Source: Paracoccus sp. MBLB3053 (GTDB lineage Bacteria; Pseudomonadota; Alphaproteobacteria; Rhodobacterales; Rhodobacteraceae). Taken from it: a DNA stretch of 64,000 nt. The stretch is from the NCBI RefSeq assembly GCF_031822435.1, contig NZ_JAVQLW010000002.1:434001-498000 (forward strand). Reading direction: 5' to 3'. The notes below the pieces were generated by a model, which did no database searches, was not told where the DNA came from, and saw only the letters and a program-made list of their open reading frames with translations. The translations under genes and the position numbers were made by a program. This document shows, one piece after another, positions 37,849 to 46,550 of this stretch; positions within the stretch are counted from its first letter, which is position 1; each line of letters opens with the position of its first letter.

Positions 37849-37922
37849 GGCGCTCCGAAACGGCCTTGATCGATCGGGCCAGTATCAATAAGACCGACGA
37901 TCTTTCGAAGGAGCGCGCGGGC

Positions 37923-38831
37923 ATGAAAGTTCTCATCGACACCGATCCAGGCATCGACGATGCGATGGCGATCGTCTTTGCGGCGCGTCATCCGGATGTC
38001 GAACTTGTGGGACTGACCAGTGTCTTCGGCAACGTTCCTGTCGACATCGCAACCCGCAACGCCTTGGCCCTGGTCGAGCATTGCGAATTGGATATCCCCG
38101 TGGCCCAAGGCGCTTCCCGTCCGCTTGAACTGCCACCGTTCGACTTCCCCGCCCATATCCACGGCGAGCATGGCTTTGGTCACCTGCCCGCCGCCAGCCC
38201 TTCCAGAGCGGTTCTGGGCGAAAGCGCGGCCGAGTTCATGACCCGGATCGCGCGCGAGAACCCCGGAGAGATCACGCTTTGCCCGGTAGGACCCATCACC
38301 AACGTCGCAGAAGCAATCAGGCTTGATCCGGCATTCGCGGGAAACCTGCGCCGGATCGTCTTCATGGGCGGCGCGCTCGACGCGCGCGGGAACATTACGC
38401 CGCATGCGGAGGCGAACACCTATCACGACCCCCACGCTTTGGAGGTCGTGCTTCGCTCGGGTGCCGAGATCCTGATGATCGGGCTTGATGTGACAATGCG
38501 GGTCCAGTTGCAGGCCGCCGATTTCCGCGAGCTTGCGCTGCATGCTCCGCATGACGGCGGGTTTCTGGACCGGATGTCGGGTCTCTATCTCGATTTCTAC
38601 CGTTCGATCGGTCAGGAAGGATGTGCGCTTCACGATCCGATGGCCGTCATTGCCTGTATTCAGGACGGGCTTTTCACGCTCGAGAACACCGCCCTTTCAA
38701 CCGTTCTGGAGGGCGACGAGATCGGCCGCACGCAGCGCCGGGCAGGAGAGAGCCGAACCTTTGCCGCGCTTGACTGTGACGCCAGTGCGATACGGTCGAT
38801 GTTTCTCGACACGATCCGTCGCGGAGCCTAG
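37923..38831 (+). CDS. Inosine-uridine-type nucleoside hydrolase
   Basis: A 302-residue protein beginning MKVLIDTDPGIDDAMAIVFAA, the DTDPGxDD calcium-binding signature of IunH enzymes. VTLCPVGPITNVAEAIRLDP-like ITLCPVGPITNVAEA and the late CALHDPMAVIACI complete the active site. It hydrolyses the N-glycosidic bond of ribonucleosides. AAGGAG is 9 bases before the ATG. Last gene of the rightward operon; its role there is unclear. Its stop overlaps the convergent DUF1612 gene by four bases. Confidence 0.92.
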   Translation: MKVLIDTDPGIDDAMAIVFAARHPDVELVGLTSVFGNVPVDIATRNALALVEHCELDIPVAQGASRPLELPPFDFPAHIHGEHGFGHLPAASPSRAVLGESAAEFMTRIARENPGEITLCPVGPITNVAEAIRLDPAFAGNLRRIVFMGGALDARGNITPHAEANTYHDPHALEVVLRSGAEILMIGLDVTMRVQLQAADFRELALHAPHDGGFLDRMSGLYLDFYRSIGQEGCALHDPMAVIACIQDGLFTLENTALSTVLEGDEIGRTQRRAGESRTFAALDCDASAIRSMFLDTIRRGA

Positions 38832-39829
38832 CGGCCCGCCGTCCAGAGCCTGAAGCGGCGGGCACCGGTCACTTCGCGAAGCAGACCCATGCTGTGCATC
38901 CGGGACAGCAGACGTTCGGCGGTGTCGCGGCTGATCCCTGTCGCAGTCTCGACCATTGCCGTCGTCATCAGGGGGTTTGCGGCCAGAGCTTCGATGATGC
39001 GCGCAGAATTGTCGCCCTTGATTGTCGCTGTTGCTTGTCGCGCGCGAAGCGCCCAATCGGCAATCCGCAGCAATTCCCGCCGCGCCTCGGTCGTTCCCTG
39101 CAGGACAGCTTCCAACTGTCGCCGCATCCGATCTGCGGGGGTGCCACCATCAATCCAGACCGAGCGCCCTGCCCGCCCGAGCGGCACGAACTTTAGCGCC
39201 TCCATCCCGGTCGCCATGTCGCGGGCTGTCCACGTGCCGGGTTCGACAAGGCATTCCGGACTGGACAGATCGGCGATGCGCCAAGCCGCGCGCAAGACCG
39301 GCGCCCGGGCGATAGGTTCAAGGGCGGAGAACCCCGCCGCCGTTGACAGGAACTCGGCGGCCGCTGCATCGAACGCTTCTCCGACGGGCCGGGCGGCCAG
39401 CGCTTCGGCCAATCCGGCACTTTCACTTCGGTGCAGGCCAAGGAAGCCACGCAGGTCATCAAGCAGTCCCTGCCCTTCGAAACGGCGCAAACCCCAGCGC
39501 GCAAGCCGCATCGATTCAAGATCAGTGCCGGCGCGCGCATCCATGACTTCGCGGCCGATCTCTTCGCGACGCAAAGGCGAACCTTGCGCCCAGAGCATGG
39601 ATTCAAGTTCGATCAACGCAAGCCGTCGCGTGGCCCCGGCCCGGGCCTCCGCGCCCAGCCCGCCAAGCGTCGCATCAAGTCGCCCTAAGGATGCGGCAGC
39701 CTGGGCCAGCAGACCGGAATGGGAGTCCTGCGCCTGCAACCAGTCTCGCAGACGCAGGATCGGCGCAGCAGGCTTTTCGTTTGCCTCGGTTTCGTCCAGC
39801 CAGTCGCTCGAAGGAATCGAATTGCTCAT
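38828..39829 (-). CDS. DUF1612 / helix-turn-helix protein
   Basis: A 333-residue protein of the DUF1612 plus C-terminal HTH type known from rhizobial and rhodobacterial plasmids. The N-terminal helical part has ARAGATRRLALIELESMLWAQGSPLRREEIGREVMDAR. The C-terminal 60 residues (RIIEALAANPLMTTAMVETATGISRDTAERLLSRMHSMGLLREVTGARRFRLW) form a winged helix. Function is unknown, probably DNA-binding. Members are common on plasmids and near transposon remnants. ATG 39829 is the only good start. Confidence 0.75.
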   Translation of the reverse strand: MSNSIPSSDWLDETEANEKPAAPILRLRDWLQAQDSHSGLLAQAAASLGRLDATLGGLGAEARAGATRRLALIELESMLWAQGSPLRREEIGREVMDARAGTDLESMRLARWGLRRFEGQGLLDDLRGFLGLHRSESAGLAEALAARPVGEAFDAAAAEFLSTAAGFSALEPIARAPVLRAAWRIADLSSPECLVEPGTWTARDMATGMEALKFVPLGRAGRSVWIDGGTPADRMRRQLEAVLQGTTEARRELLRIADWALRARQATATIKGDNSARIIEALAANPLMTTAMVETATGISRDTAERLLSRMHSMGLLREVTGARRFRLWTAGR

Positions 39830-39902
39830 GCCCCAAGCCTATCCGGATTCCGACGATAGGACAGGGGGAACCTCATGGAGGCTACGAAACCTTTGCCGGG
39901 CG

Positions 39903-40838
39903 TCACCCGATTGTCTCGCGGAAATGTGTCAGGAGTTCACTGATCCCGGCCGCCAGATCCACCTCGGGTGACCAGCCCAACTCGGTCCTGGCGCGCGTGA
40001 TATCAAGATAATTGCGGGGGACGTCGATGCTCCGCCCCGGAAGGTAGTCGCGCGAGACGGCATGCCCCAGAGAAGCTTCGATCAGTTCGAGAAGCCGGTT
40101 CAGCGAAGTTCCCTGCCCCGATCCGATATTGATCTCGGTTCCGGAAACTGCCGAGTCGCCGGCCGTGACGATCGCCCGTGCCACGTCCCGGACATGAATG
40201 AAATCGCGCTCGACGCTGCCGTCGCCCCAGATCTGGATCGTTTCACCTCGCACGGCCATCGCGGCAAAGGTCGTGAGCGCCCCTTGAGCCTTTCGCGTGT
40301 TCTGATACGGACCGTAGGGATTGGCGATCCGCAGCGATAGTGTCGAAAGGGGGACGCCGTCGCCCCGACCATCATAGAGCCGCAGGTATTTTTCGCATGC
40401 GAGCTTCGAAACCCCATATGCGTTGATCGGAAAGGTCGCGTGATCTTCCGGGATCGGCACCACTTCTGTCGGACCGTAGACGGTCCCGCCCGAGGATGTG
40501 AAGACCAGTCGGCCAACTCCGCGGGTCAGCGCCATTTCCAGGATGCCAAGCGTTCCCACCACGTTCTCGGCGCAGTCTCTGGGCGGGTTCATGTTCGCTT
40601 CGCGCGGCATGGCGGTCGCGGCGAGGTGATAGACCGTGCCCACCCCGGTCATCGCTTCGTGCAGCAGTTCCTGCTGCAAGAAGCTGCCGGACCAATGGGT
40701 CAGATCCGGGTGACTTACCCGTCCGGGCCCAAGATCCAGCGTGCGGACTTCGTGGCCTGCGGTGAGAAGCGCTTCGACCAGATATCGGCCGATGAAGCCG
40801 CTTCCACCGATGACAAGGATCGGAGATTTCGCCGTCAT
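39903..40838 (-). CDS. NAD-dependent sugar epimerase/dehydratase (GalE-like)
   Basis: A 311-residue extended short-chain dehydrogenase: MTAKSPILVIGGSGFIGRYL (GxxGxxG), VYHLAATAM, FTSSGGTVYGPTEVVPIPED, and the catalytic Tyr-Lys in YGVSKLACEKYL. It most resembles UDP-glucose 4-epimerases. It likely prepares a nucleotide sugar for the adjacent glycosyltransferases. ATG 40838 begins the Rossmann motif; the earlier in-frame ATG gives a non-homologous head. Confidence 0.88.
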   Translation of the reverse strand: MTAKSPILVIGGSGFIGRYLVEALLTAGHEVRTLDLGPGRVSHPDLTHWSGSFLQQELLHEAMTGVGTVYHLAATAMPREANMNPPRDCAENVVGTLGILEMALTRGVGRLVFTSSGGTVYGPTEVVPIPEDHATFPINAYGVSKLACEKYLRLYDGRGDGVPLSTLSLRIANPYGPYQNTRKAQGALTTFAAMAVRGETIQIWGDGSVERDFIHVRDVARAIVTAGDSAVSGTEINIGSGQGTSLNRLLELIEASLGHAVSRDYLPGRSIDVPRNYLDITRARTELGWSPEVDLAAGISELLTHFRETIG

Positions 40839-40911
40839 GATCGCCTCGTTCGTGAAGGGCTGCCCCCTGCATAGGCCGCGCGGCAATGCCTCGCAACAGG
40901 CATGCGCGGCT

Positions 40912-42168
40912 TCACCTGCGCCCGAACCATTTCAAGGGATTAAGACGACGGCGAAAGGCTTCGTATTCGGTCGAGACCTTCCGATAGGCATCGGACATTC
41001 GGGCAGCCTGATCCTGGAACTGCTGACGCGCCTCGGTTTCCTTGCGATACGCCTCGGCCATGCTTCGGGCGCGAGCTTCGAACTGGCTTCGCGCGTCAGC
41101 TTCCTGCAGATAGGCCCTGTGCATCTCTTGTGCGCGCGCCTCGAAGAGGGCTCGTTCCTCGGATGCCTTCCTGAACGCCGTCTCATAGGTGTCGCGGGCC
41201 TCGGCTTCGGATCGATAGGCGGATTGCAGTTCGCGGGCCTTTTCGACCTGCGCGTCGCGCTCGGCCGACACGCGCTCCACGCCCTGGCGGAAGGCCTCCA
41301 GATCACGCTGCAACTGGTGTGATGGTGTCTCGCCGATCTCGGCTCGGATTTCGCTTGCGAGAATCGACAGATGAGCAGCCCCCCGCCGCAGCAGGCTCGC
41401 CCTTGCGATCAATCCCGCGTCAGGGTGGCTGCCCTTCGGAAACCCACGCAACTCCCGCCACAACTCCGCGACGAGAGTATCAGACGGAGCGGTGTCACCG
41501 GCGCCAGAGGTCAATTCGGGCGCGAATGGTGGCTCAACCCCCTGCACGGAAAGGCCCGTGAATTGCGCGATCCGAGCGAGGCTGCCCGCCGCGTCATCAT
41601 GCCAGTCGTCAAGCCTGCTGATCTGCATCGGCAGATCAGCAGCATTGGCCAGAGCCGCGAGCGTATAGGCGAGCCATAGCGCCTCACTCATCTCTTGTGA
41701 GGTCTGGTCCCTGCGGCCCAGGCTCGCGCTCACCCCTGCGGGATCCCGCAGGCAAAGCAGCGCCTTCATCGGCACTCCCAGATCCGCGGCCGCCCTGATC
41801 CACAGGGGAAGAAACAGCGTCATGCGCGGGTCCTTCAAGGCCAGGGCAGAGCCTTGCGACGTGCCCTCAAGCCGCGCAACCAGAATTTCGCGCAATTCGG
41901 CACCAGCCGCCCCGGCCGCATCACTGCCCCACCAATCCTCGGGCAGAGGCAGAAGATGCTCGGGCATGCCCCACGCCCGACCGTTCGCAGCCAGGAGCCT
42001 GTCATGGAAGGCCACGATCTCGCCAGCTTCCCAGTAGCCCTTGCGGTTGTAGTCGTCACCCGCCAGCAGCCCTCCACCTGCCTCTGCCCCAAGCGCACCC
42101 AGTGCCTGCATGGTCAGCGAGGTACCGGAGCGGTGCATTCCGATCACGGCAATGATCGAACGGCTCAT
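40912..42168 (-). CDS. Sulfotransferase-like protein with repetitive coiled-coil tail
   Basis: A 418-residue protein. Residues 1-240 resemble PAPS-dependent sulfotransferases: IIAVIGMHRSGTSLTMQAL (5'-phosphosulfate loop), LKDPRMTLFLPLW (3'-phosphate region) and LCLRDPAGVSASL. From about residue 285 the chain is a charged helical tail with 21-residue repeats, each with Phe-x-x-x-Ala-x-x-Met-x-x-Ala-Tyr, ending in RRRLNPLKWFGRR. Such tails occur in polysaccharide-modifying enzymes that tether to a complex. It overlaps the upstream glycosyltransferase stop (ATGA). Confidence 0.8.
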   Translation of the reverse strand: MSRSIIAVIGMHRSGTSLTMQALGALGAEAGGGLLAGDDYNRKGYWEAGEIVAFHDRLLAANGRAWGMPEHLLPLPEDWWGSDAAGAAGAELREILVARLEGTSQGSALALKDPRMTLFLPLWIRAAADLGVPMKALLCLRDPAGVSASLGRRDQTSQEMSEALWLAYTLAALANAADLPMQISRLDDWHDDAAGSLARIAQFTGLSVQGVEPPFAPELTSGAGDTAPSDTLVAELWRELRGFPKGSHPDAGLIARASLLRRGAAHLSILASEIRAEIGETPSHQLQRDLEAFRQGVERVSAERDAQVEKARELQSAYRSEAEARDTYETAFRKASEERALFEARAQEMHRAYLQEADARSQFEARARSMAEAYRKETEARQQFQDQAARMSDAYRKVSTEYEAFRRRLNPLKWFGRR

Positions 42169-43406
42169 CCGGCAGCCCCGCCGCCGCGCAGGCTGGCAAG
42201 AAGCTCGACCACCTTGTCGCCCTGATCCTGCCAAGTCGCGGCACGAGCGATCTCCTGTGCCTTTGCCGTGCGCCGCGCTCGATCTTCGGGATTGCGGATC
42301 GCCTCGATCATGACTTGCGCCAGGGCATCGGGATCGGGCGCGGCATAGAATGCCGCATCATCCGGCAAGAGCCAACGCGCGGAAGGGGTATCATTCATGA
42401 CCACTGGGCATCCGCAGGCCGAGACCTCGAGAGGCAGAAGCGAGAGGTTCGTGCCAGAGAGAACAAGCGCCAGATCGCATTGGGAATAGAGGTCAGGCAG
42501 GGCCTCGAGCTTCTGCTCTCCCGCATTCAGATGCGGAAAGGGTATCTTGACCCCACCCACGTCTCCGCCCGCGAAGATCACCGCGACCTCGGGGCATTCG
42601 GCGCAGACCTTTTCCAGTGCGACCAGCCCAAGCTCGAACAATCGGCGTGGGGTCACATGGCGCGAGTAGAAGAGGATGTTGAAATGTCGCGTGCTGTTCC
42701 GCGGCTGCTGAACATAGCGATCATGCTCGACCCCAAAGGAAACCGCGCCGCAACGCATACCGTATTCAGCCGAGAGTTTCTCGGACAGCCAGCTGCCGGC
42801 AGTGATGCCCTTCAACCCAAGCCTGTAGGTGTTCTCGGCGAAATAGTACTCCGAAGAAACCGGGTGGAAGGCGGGCTCGAAGTCCTGCACGAAATAGAAT
42901 TTTTCCTCGCTCGCCCGGTGTTTCGACACCCAATAGGCTGTCTGCCAGCCTGTCGCGAATGTAACCGCCGCAGGCACGAAACCTTCCACTCCCAGAGCAA
43001 CCTCCGCCTTCAGCGGAAAATACCATTGCTCCAGCGCGGCCCTTGCGGCTTCAGGGCTGCTCCAGCCATAGGGCGGCAGGATCACGAGCCGCTGATCGAA
43101 GCCTCGTTCGGCCAGCATGTTGATGAAGCGGAAAATGTTCAGATGCCCGCCGGAACCGAAACCGAAATTGGGGATCACCCATTGCACCCGCGTTGCCGGC
43201 GCGGTGCCAAGCTTGGACGGATCGCCATGCGGTTCGCCGAGGACCTGTTCCCAATGACCCAGAAAGTCGATCTTGCCCGTCTGACTGATCGGTGCACCGA
43301 CAGGCTGTGGCCCGTGGATCAGACGTCGGCTTGCGGCATTAAGCGCATATCCCAAGCCCTGAGTGCGCGCCACGCGGGTGAATTTTCGAACGAGATTCCC
43401 GACCAT
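42165..43406 (-). CDS. Glycosyltransferase family 4 (WsaF-like rhamnosyltransferase)
   Basis: A 413-residue GT-B protein. VQWVIPNFGFGSGGHLNIFRFI is the acceptor-side glycine loop of WsaF-type enzymes; FYFVQDFEPAFHPVSSEYYFAENTYRLGLKGITAGSWLSEKL is strongly typical of that group. SLLPLEVSACGCPVVMND is the nucleotide-sugar E-x7 region. Likely adds rhamnose during surface polysaccharide synthesis. One base separates its start from the stop of the upstream GT2 gene. Confidence 0.85.
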   Translation of the reverse strand: MVGNLVRKFTRVARTQGLGYALNAASRRLIHGPQPVGAPISQTGKIDFLGHWEQVLGEPHGDPSKLGTAPATRVQWVIPNFGFGSGGHLNIFRFINMLAERGFDQRLVILPPYGWSSPEAARAALEQWYFPLKAEVALGVEGFVPAAVTFATGWQTAYWVSKHRASEEKFYFVQDFEPAFHPVSSEYYFAENTYRLGLKGITAGSWLSEKLSAEYGMRCGAVSFGVEHDRYVQQPRNSTRHFNILFYSRHVTPRRLFELGLVALEKVCAECPEVAVIFAGGDVGGVKIPFPHLNAGEQKLEALPDLYSQCDLALVLSGTNLSLLPLEVSACGCPVVMNDTPSARWLLPDDAAFYAAPDPDALAQVMIEAIRNPEDRARRTAKAQEIARAATWQDQGDKVVELLASLRGGGAAG

Positions 43407-43407
43407 C

Positions 43408-44394
43408 TCAGAGGCTCCTGATCCAGTCGTCGCGAGATAGTCGGCGGGTCAGCCAATCCGGCAGGCCGTCGCGCGCGCCAAGGTAATGACCAAGTGGCCG
43501 CGCGAAGGATTCGGCCAGCCGCGAGAGCGTCTTGGCCGGATGGCGCCGCCACCATCCCTGTCTGAAGGCCAGACCCATATCCCGCTTTGCAAGATATGCG
43601 CTGGACCGCAGAACACCGCGCGCCCCCTTCGCCAGCCGGTAGCCGAACAGCTTCCGAAAGGCCCTGCTTTCGTCAAAGCTGCGCTGAAGCGTCTCGAACG
43701 GACCGAAGCTATGCGAATGGCGGACGACTGAATCCGGCGCGAATGCCTTGCGGTAACCGGCTTCGACGATGGTCTTTGCCCAGATCTGATCCTCGGCGAA
43801 TTGCACGTCGGGATAAGGATGCAATTCCCAGATCCTGCGCGGCATTGCCGAGGCATTGTCCGAATAGAAATGATAGATCTGCCGCAGGCCCTCATTCCCG
43901 TCGTATTCCGCCCGATCCGTGATCTCCACGACAGGGAAAGCGCGCAATCCGTCGAAATGCTTTTCCAGTTCCCACGCGATGAATGGGTCCGCTTTTTCAT
44001 GCGCAATGTGCCGCGAGAAGACGCCGGCGACCCGTTCGTCACGCCGCATGGGGGCGATCAATTCGCTCAGCCAGCGTTCGTTGGCGGGGATCGCGTCATG
44101 GGTGATGAAAGCGACATAATCAGCCTGGCTCAGCGAGGCGCCCAGATTGCGTGTGCGTCCGTGGCCGAAGGTCTTGGGATCGATCCGCTCCAGCCGGAAG
44201 CCGTGATCCAGCGCAAGCTGGTCCGAACCGTCTGTCGAACCGCTGTCGATACAGATCACTTCGAAGGGAGCATCGTAATCCTGCCGCGCGAGCTCTCGGC
44301 AAACATCACGGAAATGTGGAAGGCCGTTCTTGACTGGAATGATGACCGAGACTGAGTCCGGACCGCTGACGGGAGGGCGGGAAGTGGTGGTCAA
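43408..44394 (-). CDS. Glycosyltransferase family 2
   Basis: A 328-residue GT-A enzyme: VSVIIPVKNGLPHFRDVCREL, EVICIDSGSTDGSDQLA (donor-binding Asp) and the DXD-like VAFITHDAIPANERWL. Similar to rhamnosyltransferases of O-antigen and exopolysaccharide clusters. Start codon is TTG at 44394 with only a modest GGAG upstream; no in-frame ATG precedes the conserved beta strand. First gene of the leftward polysaccharide operon. Confidence 0.88.
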   Translation of the reverse strand: MTTTSRPPVSGPDSVSVIIPVKNGLPHFRDVCRELARQDYDAPFEVICIDSGSTDGSDQLALDHGFRLERIDPKTFGHGRTRNLGASLSQADYVAFITHDAIPANERWLSELIAPMRRDERVAGVFSRHIAHEKADPFIAWELEKHFDGLRAFPVVEITDRAEYDGNEGLRQIYHFYSDNASAMPRRIWELHPYPDVQFAEDQIWAKTIVEAGYRKAFAPDSVVRHSHSFGPFETLQRSFDESRAFRKLFGYRLAKGARGVLRSSAYLAKRDMGLAFRQGWWRRHPAKTLSRLAESFARPLGHYLGARDGLPDWLTRRLSRDDWIRSL

Positions 44395-44718
44395 GAATTG
44401 GCTCCGGCTAACGAGGCGTGAAGCTGCTTGTCGAAATTGGGGCAGGCCTTGTCAAGAGAGTGGGCATTCGTCGAACAGAAGTTTACTCGAAATCCACCCG
44501 AGAGTATAATTTTCGTCCCGCAACCAGACCCGGCTTGGCATGCAAGCCCGGAACGCCCTGATATCATTCGATGGTAACGGCCGGTTAGGTCCGGAGTGTC
44601 ACATTTCTGCCCCGATGGTCACGCAATTCATGTGTCGACGGCAACTCGAGACCGACGTATCGGGTTAGAGCAACTATTGCGGGCTAGACGCCCGGACTTC
44701 ATCTTGGAATGCGCCTGA
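44395..44718. other. Intergenic region between divergent glycosyltransferase operons
   Basis: No gene is supported in these 324 bases. They must hold both divergent promoters; the region is comparatively AT-rich. A hairpin GGCTTG-GCATG-CAAGCC (44532-44548) is centred on a GCATGC palindrome and could be a regulator site, but lacks a T tract and is not placed like a terminator. Confidence 0.6.
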
Positions 44719-45642
44719 ATGACCAAAGTCTCGATCCTCATGGCAGTCTATAATGGCCAGCGTTTCCTGCAGGAGCAGCTTGACAGTTTCGTGGCCCAAG
44801 ATGGCGTAGACTGGTCGTTGACGGCCAGCGACGATGGATCGACCGATGGCAGCGCCGACATTATCGCCGCATTTGCCGCCCTCCATCCGGGTCGCGTTGA
44901 GCAGGTTCAGGGTCCTCGGAACGGTGTGGCCGAGAACTTTCGCCACCTGCTGAGCTTCGTTCCGACCTCAGCCGATTTTGCGGCGTTCAGTGATCAGGAC
45001 GACGTCTGGCTGCCCGGCAAGCTGTCGCGCGCGGTCAGTATGCTGGAAAAGGTTACAGATGGCCGCCCCGCCCTTTACTGCTCGCGGACCCGCATCGTGT
45101 CTTGCGATCTGGGTCAACGTGGACTGTCTCGCGATATCAGCCGCCCGCCTTCCTTCCGAAATGCGCTTGTCCAGAACATCGCGAGCGGCAACACGATTGT
45201 CCTCAATCGTGCTGCTGTCGATCTGCTTCAGGCAGCGCATGCCGAGGCAGGTCCGGTTCCGATCCACGACTGGTGGGCCTATCAGATCATCGCAGGCGCC
45301 GGAGGAGAAATCGTCTTCGACCGCGAGCCTGCCCTGCTCTACCGCCAGCACGGAGAAAACAGCATCGGGGCGAATGCCGGGCTGCGTTCGCTGCGAGAAC
45401 GCGTCCAGATGACCATGCGCGGACGTTTCGCCTCGTGGCACCGAATGAACACGGCAGCCCTCTCGGCCTCATCCCACCGGATGACGGAAGCAAACCGACA
45501 GATCCTGACAGATTTCCAGAACGCCTTGAACACGCCTTCAACACTTCGCCGGCTCAAAGCCTTGCGCCAGTCCGGGGCCTACAGGCAGACTTGGACATCC
45601 AACGCGGCTCTATGGGTCGCAGCAATAATCAATCGCTTGTAG
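44719..45642 (+). CDS. Glycosyltransferase family 2 (rhamnosyltransferase-like)
   Basis: A 307-residue GT-A enzyme starting MTKVSILMAVYNGQRFLQEQLDSF, followed by ASDDGSTDGSADIIAAF, the metal-binding AFSDQDDVWLPGKL (DQDDVW), and IHDWWAYQIIAG. These are hallmarks of WbbL/RfbF-like rhamnosyltransferases. Divergent from the other glycosyltransferases, separated by 324 bases. Its product is presumably part of the same surface glycan pathway. Confidence 0.88.
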   Translation: MTKVSILMAVYNGQRFLQEQLDSFVAQDGVDWSLTASDDGSTDGSADIIAAFAALHPGRVEQVQGPRNGVAENFRHLLSFVPTSADFAAFSDQDDVWLPGKLSRAVSMLEKVTDGRPALYCSRTRIVSCDLGQRGLSRDISRPPSFRNALVQNIASGNTIVLNRAAVDLLQAAHAEAGPVPIHDWWAYQIIAGAGGEIVFDREPALLYRQHGENSIGANAGLRSLRERVQMTMRGRFASWHRMNTAALSASSHRMTEANRQILTDFQNALNTPSTLRRLKALRQSGAYRQTWTSNAALWVAAIINRL

Positions 45643-45673
45643 GGCAATGACATCCCGCCTGTCTGGGGCAGGA

Positions 45674-45922
45674 TCATCCGAACGACCTCATGCTGCCGGA
45701 ACGTTTCAGCAGGGTTCCAGCAAAAGCGATGGCGAATACCGAGCCGCTTCCCACCCCGGCGTAAACGGCGAGTGCCTCAAGAACGGAAGACCTGGCACAG
45801 AACACCGCCAGAGCGGAGCCAGAGGCGATCATCACGGATAGGATCAGTATCGGCATTTGTCGATCACCTGGCTTTTCGACTGCTTCAATCACCGGAGCAT
45901 CTAGCTTAGTTGTGGCTGCCAC
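45674..45922 (-). CDS. Small membrane protein, unknown
   Basis: Up to 82 residues from a GTG at 45922; an ATG at 45856 would give a 60-residue version starting MPILILSVMIASGSALAVFC. Two hydrophobic helices are evident, the second being VYAGVGSGSVFAIAFAGTLL, with a basic C-terminus. I do not recognise a family. It follows the 185-residue gene by seven bases on the same strand, so they may be co-expressed. The start is undecided because no clear ribosome-binding site precedes either codon. Confidence 0.45.
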   Translation of the reverse strand: MAATTKLDAPVIEAVEKPGDRQMPILILSVMIASGSALAVFCARSSVLEALAVYAGVGSGSVFAIAFAGTLLKRSGSMRSFG

Positions 45923-45929
45923 TAAAGGA

Positions 45930-46487
45930 TCAGGACGTCAGGTCACGGCTCTCGGTAAGGTTGATGAACTGCGCAAGGGCTCGGGCAATGACAGCATTCA
46001 GACATAGGTCTGTGCTGTTGCCTCCTGCATCGACAAGTCGGCAGACCAGCTCATCATCCTCGACCGAAACGACGCTGAACGAGACCGGCCTAACAGTCTG
46101 ATCAACATGAAGGTCTTCCCCCGCAGCTGGGACTGACAGCAACAGCTGCTGGCCTGCCAGAACGCGCTCCTCGGTGGTCATTCTTGTCCCATCCTTACGC
46201 TTGCCTATCGTCAACAGCTTCACCGGACCGTCCTGCTTCAGACCCGCGCCCAGTTCGTTGGGACGTTGCGTCATGATTAACACCCGCTGAAGTTGACGCA
46301 ACGTAAAGTTAGGTGAGAATTCGTTCTTGTCTTGCCCCAGAGACTTAGCGGCAACGCGATTGGCCCAAATTCGGTTCCCAAAGCCAACGCGAGACAATCC
46401 GTCGGTCGCGCGAGGGAACTTCGCCATCAACTCTGCCCCGGCCGCCCTTATTTTGTGCATGCCTCTTGTAAGGCTGTACTTCGACAT
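45930..46487 (-). CDS. Hypothetical protein (185 aa)
   Basis: A 185-residue soluble protein beginning MSKYSLTRGMHKIRAAGAEL. A basic N-terminal half (RATDGLSRVGFGNRIWANRVAAKSLGQ) is followed by a segment with VKLLTIGKRKDGTRMTTEERVLAGQQLLLSV and an acidic beta-rich end (VSFSVVSVEDDELVCRLVDAGGNSTDL). No family recognised, no signal peptide or membrane helix. It lies between polysaccharide and siderophore genes, upstream of the small membrane protein. The regional base composition is lower in GC than its neighbours, hinting at recent acquisition. Confidence 0.55.
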   Translation of the reverse strand: MSKYSLTRGMHKIRAAGAELMAKFPRATDGLSRVGFGNRIWANRVAAKSLGQDKNEFSPNFTLRQLQRVLIMTQRPNELGAGLKQDGPVKLLTIGKRKDGTRMTTEERVLAGQQLLLSVPAAGEDLHVDQTVRPVSFSVVSVEDDELVCRLVDAGGNSTDLCLNAVIARALAQFINLTESRDLTS

Positions 46488-46550
46488 TTTCCGCTTTGCT
46501 GATAAATTTTGTTGGTTATATGGTTTCCTGATTCAAGTGGAAGGACTCGC

